This document shows positions 34,530-44,600 of a DNA stretch of 64,000 nt, one piece after another; position 1 is the first letter of the stretch, and the number at the start of each line of letters is the position of its first letter. A model generated the notes under the pieces. The model saw only the letters and a program-made list of their open reading frames with translations. It had not been told where the DNA came from and did not search any database. The position numbers and the translations under genes are program-made. Source of the DNA: a virus; IMG/VR virus record IMGVR_UViG_3300014050_000012, positions 1 through 64,000 of that record; one strand, given 5' to 3'.

Positions 34530-34545
34530 ACTACTATATAGTAGT
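34530..34545. promoter_or_regulatory. 16 bp perfect palindrome between divergent genes
   Basis: ACTACTATATAGTAGT lies in the 62-base gap between the leftward HAD gene (start 34503) and the rightward gene at 34566. It could be an operator or a bidirectional -10 region (TATATA on both strands). A GGAG ribosome binding site for 34566 follows at about 34554. Confidence 0.45.
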
Positions 34546-34565
34546 CTATTTATAGGAGATAGCAA

Positions 34566-35135
34566 ATGAATTTAGATCATGAAATTACTATTCAACCACC
34601 ACCTTTTACAGATAATAATGGTAAATTAGTAGAACCAAAACCATTAGTTTTTAATAGTCTAAATGTAAGTTATATTGATAATCCATCTTCAAAAACAGTA
34701 TTTGCACATATTCAAAATATACCGAATAGGATTTTGTTATTAAGTCCAACAGAATATGAAACTTTTGGTGATTATACTCAAAATCAGATAGAAAATAAAT
34801 TACGAGAAAAATTAGGTGAAAATATAGCTAGTACTTTACGATCATTATTTCCTCAAACACTAGAAGAAAATCCTAATGGTCCTGGTACTATTCTTGCCGG
34901 AATGTTTAGTTCTTTAGGTATCAAAACCAGCCCAACGTGTTCGTGCAAGAGACATGCATTAGAAATGAATAGAAACGGTGTTGATTGGTGCGAACAAAAT
35001 ATATCTACTATTGTTGGTTGGCTAAAGGAAGAAAGCTCCAAGCGCAAAATTCCTTTTGTAGAAAGTTTAGCTATTTTAGTTGTTAAAAGAGCAATTCGTA
35101 AATCAAAACAAGCCACATATTCTGTTCAAAAATAA
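34566..35135 (+). CDS. Cys-motif protein, paralog of 7199-7762 (189 aa)
   Basis: Shares with the product of 7199-7762 the I-T-I-x-P-P-P-F/Y-T-D start, Y-I-D-N/S-P, N-G-P-G-T-I-L, C-S-C-K-x-H-A-x2-M-N, W-C-E-x-N-I and the final W-L-K-x-E. Identity is spread over the full length. One copy adjoins the terminase and the other the giant fibre, so a role in DNA packaging alone is unlikely; a DNA-bound or virion-attached role is possible. Function unknown. Strong TAGGAG site. Confidence 0.7.
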   Translation: MNLDHEITIQPPPFTDNNGKLVEPKPLVFNSLNVSYIDNPSSKTVFAHIQNIPNRILLLSPTEYETFGDYTQNQIENKLREKLGENIASTLRSLFPQTLEENPNGPGTILAGMFSSLGIKTSPTCSCKRHALEMNRNGVDWCEQNISTIVGWLKEESSKRKIPFVESLAILVVKRAIRKSKQATYSVQK

Positions 35136-35166
35136 ATATTATCAATTTAACCTGTTGCTTTTTTGG

Positions 35167-35184
35167 AGACTAAAGGTGTATAAT
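35167..35184 (+). promoter_or_regulatory. Candidate phage promoter before the giant-fibre cassette
   Basis: AGACTAAAGGTGTATAAT: the first 14 bases equal 3816-3829 and the last 11 equal 16168-16178. TATAAT (35179-35184) is 49 bases upstream of the ATG at 35233. The gap 35136-35232 otherwise holds only a T-rich stretch. Confidence 0.55.
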
Positions 35185-35232
35185 TCTTTTAGTTCTAAAT
35201 AGATATGGCTATATTTTCATTAGGATGCCATT

Positions 35233-35661
35233 ATGCCAGCAGCAGACTATAATTTTCAAATAGAAAAAGGTACTAGTTTTTATATATCATTTGATTATAA
35301 AAGCGATGATGGCACTCCAATAAATTTAACCAATTGGTGCGCTAGATTACGATGGTCCGATAGCAATAATACTACAAAAACTTTTACAACAAATACAACA
35401 AACTCCGAATATCAATTTACAATTGATCCATTAATTGGTCGATTAATTTATAGACTTCCAGCTAGCACAACAGCGGCATTTACTTTTACTAGCGCTAATT
35501 ATGATTTAGAACTTCAAGAACCTAACGATCTGTATGATGGTGGCGGTAAAAAAGTCTTTAGAATATTAAAAGGTGTTATTACTCTAGTCACAAGGAATGT
35601 ACCCGGAGACGATGCGTTCTCATGCTCATACGATCCACAGGACCCATGCAACACATGCTAA
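35233..35661 (+). CDS. Beta-sandwich structural protein, paralog of 16733-17161 (142 aa)
   Basis: Same length and motifs as the product of 16733-17161: F-Q-I-E-K-G-T-S-F, N-L-T-N-W-C-A-R-L, I-G-R-L-I-Y-R-L-P, Y-D-L-E-L-Q-E-P and a Cys-rich end (C-S-Y-D-P-Q-D-P-C-N-T-C). It precedes the giant fibre by seven bases, as its paralog precedes a short fibre-like protein. Likely a fibre adaptor (inference). AGGA site. Confidence 0.6.
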   Translation: MPAADYNFQIEKGTSFYISFDYKSDDGTPINLTNWCARLRWSDSNNTTKTFTTNTTNSEYQFTIDPLIGRLIYRLPASTTAAFTFTSANYDLELQEPNDLYDGGGKKVFRILKGVITLVTRNVPGDDAFSCSYDPQDPCNTC

Positions 35662-35667
35662 TATCAT

Positions 35668-38600
35668 ATGACTATAGTAAATATACTAGAAGATTCTAAT
35701 AATCCTAATAAATACCTTATTATTAGTAGTCAGGACGGAACTAGCGAAAGCATTGTAACTACTAATGTTTTTGTAACCAGTACTTCTAATAATAGATTAG
35801 ATCTTATAGAAATTACTAAGATTCCAGGAGATAAAGGCGATAAGGGAGACAAAGGAGATATAGGACCACCGGGACAAGATGGTCTAGTATTCACAGTTTT
35901 GCCGGTATCTAGCGGAGGTACTAGTAACACATCTTTTATAACAGATAAAGTTATATATTATGATGGTACTCAATTAGTAAGTTCTGATTTAGATATTAAT
36001 AGTATTCAAACAGATATTATTAGTAATATTAATGCTGGTAATGGCTTATCTAAAGTACAAAATGGAGATGAGGTTACTCTTAATACTAATTTGGGTAATG
36101 GATTAACAATAGTTGGAGATAATCAAATAGGCGTCGATACCAATGTTGTTATTACCAAATCCACTTTTGATTTATCTAATACTAGTTTTTATCAAGGTAT
36201 TTTACCAATAGCTTATGGTGGTACAAATAATACATTTTTTGGCCTCAATTCTTTGATTTACTACGATGGATCAAAGTTAGCCACATATCCTATACCAACC
36301 GGAGGTATTGTTCATAGTGGACAACAAATTAATATTATTGCCGGGTCGGGATTAGTAGGTGGCGGAGATATAACTCTTCCAAATGGCTCTGTGGTTATTA
36401 AACTACAAAATTCTGATGATATTACCGTTTTTGATGATCGTATAGAACTGTCTGAAATTATTACAACTGGCACATTTACTAAAGTTAATGTTAATAGTAA
36501 AGGCAGGGTTATTGGTGGCTCAAATATTACATTAAATGATGTGGTTACAGCACTTGGTGGAATGCCCTGGACATCTTCAACAGATGGTTCTGGATCAGGA
36601 ATGGATGCTGATTTATTAGATGGTCAGCACGGATCTTTTTATAGAGATGCTGCTAATATTAGCGGAACAATATCCACTGGAGTATTACCAAATATAGTAT
36701 CTCCAGCAACCGCATCTAAAGTTCAATTTAATGCTAAAGGATTAATTATAGGTACAGATTTTCTTACTGATACTGAGATTACAGATGCTTTGGGATATGT
36801 CCCATTTGATGAGAGTGGCGGTACTATTTTCAGTAATGTAGAAATATTAGGAAATTTAATAGCTGATAGCGCTACTTTTGATAATAATACTATAACTATT
36901 GGATCACCTACTAATACTAATGATATTAGAGGTATAAGATTCAGATACAATGACGTTCCCGCTAAACATGCAGTATTAGCTTATTATCCAGCAGAAGGAT
37001 TATTCCGTATCTCTGCTGAAAGTCCAGGTACTAGTGGCATAATACTCACACAAGAAAAAGCAGACTCTAAATATGTTGCTGTTACTGGCGAACAACAAAT
37101 TAGTGGAATAAAAACATTTCTGGATAACTTAAATGTTTATTCAAGAATAATTATCAGAAATCCTTATCCTGAGCTTTCTCCTTTAGATATTGGATCTAAT
37201 TCTACTCTAGTACAGTTTTTAAATGCGGATCTATTGGATGGTCAACATATATCTTATTATAGAAATGCCGTAAATCTAACAGGAATATTAAATACTGGTG
37301 TTATTATTCCTCATATTCAAAATAGAGCAACAGTAACATATTCAAATATTAATAATCCAGATGATGGTTTTGTAGAATATTTTCCTGTTTTTCATAGGCC
37401 ATCTTCTGGTCATCCTATGGTATTAAGATCGAGTAATGTATATCATACTGGATATAATATACATATGAAAGATAGTAGTTTATCTGTTGGCTTCAATATA
37501 TTAGATGATAATATTTCTAATTCTTTAGTTGTAGGAACTAATAATAGCGGTTCTGCTTTAGCAACAAATAGTTTAGCAGTTGGTAGTCAAAATATTATTT
37601 CTGGAGAAAATTCTATAGCATTAAACTATAGAAGCTCTGCTGGTACTTCTAATAGTATTGCTCTAGGTAGATATGGAGAAACATGGCTGGATGACCAAAT
37701 ATCTATTGGTGGATTCAAAAATTTTAATGTTGGTCAAGACAACATACCAAGAAAAGATTCTCATGGACAATTATCTTATATACCATTGAAATATCACGGA
37801 GAAGCTGGTGGATATGTTAATATTTTAAGTTTTACTCTACCAGAAAATAAAACATTAGAATATGAAGCTAGTTTATTATTTACTAAACAAATTAATACTG
37901 GAGTAGCTTCATTTAATATTAGTCCTGGTATAGTTAAAAATTATGGATACAGAGATCCATCTCGCGGATATGCTGCATATAAAAAAGCTACTATGGTAAC
38001 GCATCATAATGTTACCGAAGTCTATAATAATTCTCAAGAAAGAATATATAATTTGGCTGTTGAATTAGATAACTCATACGATGCAAACTTTAAAGCTAAT
38101 GATTTGGAAGTAACTGCCAAGCCATATCAGTACAATACTCTTGATATACAGTCTTATGGAACCCCAATTGTTATAACTCCTAAGTCTGATCATAGTAGTA
38201 AATTAAAAGTTACAAGAGGCTCTTCTGATTTAGAAGATACATATCGAGATAATTATGTTATTAAAATAGAACCATATAATAGATCTCCATATAATACTGG
38301 TGCTCCTATTACTTTAGGACGTAATATTAATCATATTACAGAATGTTTATATTACAGACCTTCTGGCAGTACAACTGGTATTATCAAGTTTAGCAATCAT
38401 GGATTTTCACCAAGTTGTCCATTTGAAATATCTCAATATATTGGTACTGGAAATATTAAAATATTAGCAAGAAAAGATAGTGTTTTTGATTTTGGACTAC
38501 CTACTATTCAAAAAACTGGTACTACAATAAATTCGTTTTATAAAGAAAATAATTCTAATAATGAAATAATATATCGTACCTATATAGATAAAAATATTTT

Positions 38601-41600
38601 TGGTACTATTACTGGTACAGTATCTTTTGATATATATAAAACTAGTGGCGTTTCCTCTTCTGATCCTTTGTTACCCCCAGTTAAACTAACAGGATCTTAT
38701 GATTGGAATCCAATATTTTCTGGTACCCATTCTGTTTATGAAACTACATTATCATTTAATTTTAAAGCAACTTCTCTACAGCTATCTAATAAAAATTGGT
38801 CTGATTTAGATAATCAAAAGATTAGTTTGAGTATTGTTAAAAATAATAGTGCCAATTGGACCACTTATGGATTATCAAATAATATTACGGCATATATCCA
38901 TCCACACCTAGGCTTATTAGAATTTGATCTTAATGCTACTTTACCATTATCTGGACCCAATATTTATTTGTATACATCGGAGCCTGTTTATCCAGATTTT
39001 TATGGACAGCCCGTATATTTTTATCCAGGTTACTACATAAATGATACCACAGCATCTATAAATATAGAACCATACTCTTATATAAATTATATATATGATA
39101 ACTTTAAATATATAGATTCTAATACTTTGGGCTTTGAACAGAAACAACTATGTTACACAACCGGTACGGATATGATTCTTATCTCTTATCCTTCGATTCT
39201 AAAACATAGAACCAATCTGATAGCAGACGAAAATGAGCCTTTATTTCTACAAATTGGCGACAGTATTAAAATAAATAATACAAACGATACTATTACTAAT
39301 ATTTATATAGATAATAGTGGTCAAAAACATTATTCTGTATCTAATTCTTATAGCGCTAATACAGGATATGTTTATTTAACAAGTTCTATTTCTGGAGTAG
39401 GTTTTTCTAGTCAAAGATCTTTTAATAGCATAACAGGATCTTATACTTTTTCTAGATCATCTAATAGTGATTACTCTAGTACTCTAGAAGGCCAGACTTT
39501 TGCACCATTAATAAGTTTGCCTATTCCTGGATGTGTTATTAATGAACCACCATTTTATAGTCCAAACTGTTTATATTCTGTACCAACAGGATATAATTTT
39601 ACTTTTACATTTAATAGTGGATTATATCCAAATGGTCAAGATTATTTATCTAGTAATGTATGGTCTTCTTTTAGTTCAAATGCTCTAATAGTATCTTCTT
39701 CGATAATTCTTTCTTCTGGGCAAAATTATGTAGATTTACCACCACTTTTAGTTCCAAATGGATTTTTAAACAGTACCGGAGTTAATGTTGCTAAATACTC
39801 ATCATCTATTTTTGATTTTAGACTAAATAATTTAAGAATGTCAGACTCCACATATAAGATTAGATATAGTGGGTATGATCCAAATAATAATACAGGAATA
39901 AATAGTACATTTAATGGCTTACCGGCAATATTAATTAGTGGAGACTATAATAGATTTTATTTTGATACTGCTAGTACCGGGAATGAAATTTTTGCATATA
40001 AATTTTTAACTATTTTAGATAGCAATAATCAACACTATATTTCCAATACCTTTAGATCTCAAATTAATAATACTAATCCAACTATAGACAATTATGGAAA
40101 TAAATTAATAAGATGTTCTGATTGGGGATTATTATCAGACTCAAGATGGACGGGTGAAGTAGAGTGTAATAACTTTAATCTTGACTTTAGTGTTTCGTTG
40201 CCTCTTGATCTTAATAATAACTTTATAGAAAATTTTACACAAAATACCAGTACAACAGGAACATTTATTATAGCCTCTGGAACTGGACTAATTTTACCAG
40301 CAGATACTGGCACTTGGACAGCTTATGGTTTATCTGGTATAAATAATATATATGGAGATATTGTTTTATATCTAAAATGTAGAGAAAATTATAATTATAC
40401 AAATTTTAGTGGCGTTTTATCAACAGGTCAATTAGCCCAGCAATCAATATATAATCGTGGATTTACAGTAACTGAAATTTATCCAGAAATAGACTGTAAT
40501 ATTTATTCTGCTAATGGTACAAATACTGGAATATTTTCTATCTCTCTAAGTAATAAGCAAAATTATCATACACTAACAGTAAATTATCCTGACACATATC
40601 TAGATTATTTTAGACTACTACAATCATCGAATACTATAGATATACATAATAATCTAAACTTATCTTTTGCGTTATTAAATGGATCAAATACCACTATAGT
40701 TTCTGGTATATTTTTACCAAATACACAATGCAATAAACATATCATAAACAAACCTTTTAGTAAAATTTATAATGTTAACTCGAATACTTTTAATATTGCT
40801 GTTGTTAGCGGCTATATACCATCTGGATTACCAAGTTCAGGACCAATTATATTAACTATTCCAAAAATTTATGATTTGGTTCCATCAGATCAGATGCCTA
40901 GCTATCACACAGAATCTAGGGGAGTATTTGACTTTTCTTCCAGCAATGCAATCTTATCTAATGGTATTTATACCATAGAAAAACTAGATGATTATAATAT
41001 ATATTTATATGATTTCCCCAGATCTTTCGTCACAGGAGCTGATAGCGGAGAAAGTACTATTAGATATAATAATATAGGATTTAATATTACAGATGATAAG
41101 TTTAGTTTGTGGGGTAAAAATTTTGCTGGCGACACTATATTACATCCGTGGAGAGATGTGCCAACATTTGTTTCGGATTCTCCTGGCATTTGCGAATCTG
41201 GGAAATTATGTATTAGATTTTCTGGTATTCCAAATTATTTTCAAGAAAAAGATAATTTTTGGGTAGATATTATTCCAGATATTTATCCTCAATCTACAGG
41301 ACTAGTATATGCTACGGGATATTATGTAACTGGATTAAGCGGAATTAATGATAGTACTGTTTATATAAGATGTACTGGAGCATCTTCTTTAGGCGTTGTA
41401 CTGGGCATGAATATTTATTCAACAAATAATTGGACACCAAATAACTCTTACATATCCAGCTTAGTTAGTGGACAAGTTATAAAACTTAATACAAATATTA
41501 CCAGCGCATCGCCCGGAATATATACTAATATACACTCTAATTCATTCGCATATCCGTATCTATTTGCTTTTAATAAAGAAACCTCCTCACAAAATGCTGA

Positions 41601-44600
41601 GACAGATATTCTAAGAGAAGCTTGGAGAACTTTCATTTCTGGAGCATATTCTATACATAGAGATGAGGTTGCGCCAACAGTTGTTAGTATTTTAACTAAA
41701 ATTCCACCATTTTACTATAATGCTAATCATCCATATTATTCTGCATGGAATAGTTCTCAGGCCACTAGAGGAGTAAATGTTTGGAAAAATACTGGGTCTA
41801 CTGGTATATCGATGATGATTACGGGTGTTGAAAATATTCAAACCGATAAAAATCCTAACTATGGCTATAGATTTGTAAATACATCGCCATCCATATCATT
41901 CCAACCATCTATCACAGGATACGGCACATCTGGCAACATAGCAAATACTGGAAATAATAGTAAATTTAGATTTGCTCTAGATGAACTTAATAAATATTTA
42001 TGTGTTACTAGTATAAGTGGCATACATAGACCAACACTATCTTCTGGGCTTTTGGGTGCAAATGTTAATTTCCTTTCTGCATCAGATTGGACTATGAATA
42101 GTTCAAAAACAGAAAATACTAATTTATTAGTAAAAGATATAGATAATTTTACACTATTAGGCATAGATACTATTTCATTAAATAATACCCATAACGTAAT
42201 TTACAATTCTGGAAATAATATTTTTATAGCATCAGGATTACCACAAAATAGTGGATTAAAATTTAGATTTGGTTTGTGTGGCGGAGCATCAATACCATCA
42301 TTACCACCGGAAATTCAAGTTTTTGGTATTAATTCAAACTTTAACTATACAACAAAACATGTTTATGGTCTACCAACCGGAGATCAAGGATTATCTTCAT
42401 ATAGCAATCTCATTACTCCTTATAGTAATGTTTGGTATATTGATTTATATGTTAATGAGCTTAATAATATTCCTTCTTTTTCTTATAGTTTTAAAGATAT
42501 ACTTTACAATAAAGTAACCGGTATTATTTATAACAATAACCAAGCTGCGAATCATTATTATATTAATAATTTTACCACAACAACATATTCTAATGGAACT
42601 TTACCGTGGGTAGCTTCGTTTGATTTAGAAAATGTCAGTAGTGGTACTAACATAGGCATTAGTGGTGGTAGTGGAAACAATGTATTAATTCTAAGTAGTG
42701 GATTGGTATATAATCCTTATATTAGTAAGTGGCAAGGCTATATTTTTGGAAGTGGTACAGGTATAAATACCACATACAGCAATTTACCGGTTGGTATTAC
42801 TGGCGCTATAAATCTAGTACATACTGGTAATTTATTAGTAACAGGAGTGAATGCTGCGTATTCTCCAAGAATTAGTAATCTTTTAGATACAATTAAATTT
42901 AGAAATACAGGATTAGATCCCATAGTGCTCTACTTTAATTACCAAAAAGCTATTGGAGAAATAGATAGTCCATCTATTCAATTAAGTAATTATCCATCTG
43001 GCGCCACTATTAGCACAAATAAAATATCAGATATTAATTTAAATGCTTTTGCTCAAGCAACGAACAAGGAATTATGGAAAATAACTATAGGTAATATTGG
43101 AGCCACAGGATATACTCTTAATGGAGTGGCTTCGTTGTCTCCATATATAGATAATTTTAGTAGTAAAATTATTTCTTATGATTTATTTGGTATAAGTAAT
43201 GTATTATCTCCTGATCCTATTAATTTAACTAATACTAATTGGTTAATACAGTTAAGCGTTGATGGTGGAGGAGGACCAAATTATCCACCAAATATACAAC
43301 TGTTCAACACCCCTTCTGTGTATCAAACCGGAACATTAGCTTATGACTATACTAATAGTCAATGGGATATATCTTTAATAGGTAAGATTGATGATTTACA
43401 AAGATATAATATCGCTACAGGATTATACAATATTCAAATATATGGCCGAGATACTACAGGATATGCAACCAGCAGTACTAGCTTCACTTATTTATGCAAT
43501 CCAGAAATTCTAAATTTGAGAAAATGGTATGCTGTTAAAGATAAATCATATTTAATAAATTATGAAGTAAATAATTGTTGTAGAAATGAATACAATGTAA
43601 ATTCTAATACTTTTATAACTGATCCAAATTTACCAACATCAGAAACTCTACTATATAAAAAATATAATCCACTAATTAATACTTATGAATTGAGATATTT
43701 AGGAGATGCACCAGTAGATAAATGGGGAGCTAGATTAGAAATTTCTAATATTGATACAGAATATGCTTATGATGCTGTTAATGCTAATACTTTTACCATA
43801 GATGTAAAGGGATTAGACTCTGATGTGATTAGTGTTGTTGGACTATTAAAACTTAAAGAACTAGAAACGATTAATTCTGATTATCCGCCAATAGATATTA
43901 TTAATGTTAATCCAGAAGAGGATAAAACAAAAGCATTAACACAAGGAGATAACTGGTCTTTAAGCTTTAATGTTGTTGGTGGTTTATCTAATATTAATTT
44001 TCCTCCTACAATATTATTAAGCGGCTTACCATCTGTATGTAGTGGATATTTTCCTGATATTGAACCTAATGGTCCGCCATGTTTATCATCATTCTCTTTT
44101 AATAATAGTACATTACGTTGGACATTTAATTTTGCTGGACAAAGCAATTGTACAACTGGATTATATAATATTAGCATTAAAGCTTTTGACTCCACAGGAG
44201 AAGACACAGCATATACCAATCTATTCTTTGAACCATTACCGATACCTGGACCATCAGTTGTTTCTAAACTAACATCAAATTCTTTATTTCCTAACTGTTT
44301 GCCATTTTCTGGAGATATTCATGTTATTTCTCCAAGAAGAGGTTCTCCATGCCCATATATAACTGGTATTAAAGGATGGGAATTAATAGGTTCATTACCA
44401 AACGGTCTAGCTTTAGTATCAAACGAACTAGCTGGACTAAGTGCTCCTCATTACGTTGGTACTGGTATAGTTTCGATTACAGGAACAGCAACACAATTTG
44501 CTCCAGATAATGTTTATCCTGCGTTTATAATTAGAGCAACAGGATTTAATGATAAAACAGCTCAAACTGTTATTACTCTTAATAGTGCTGGAATAGTTCC

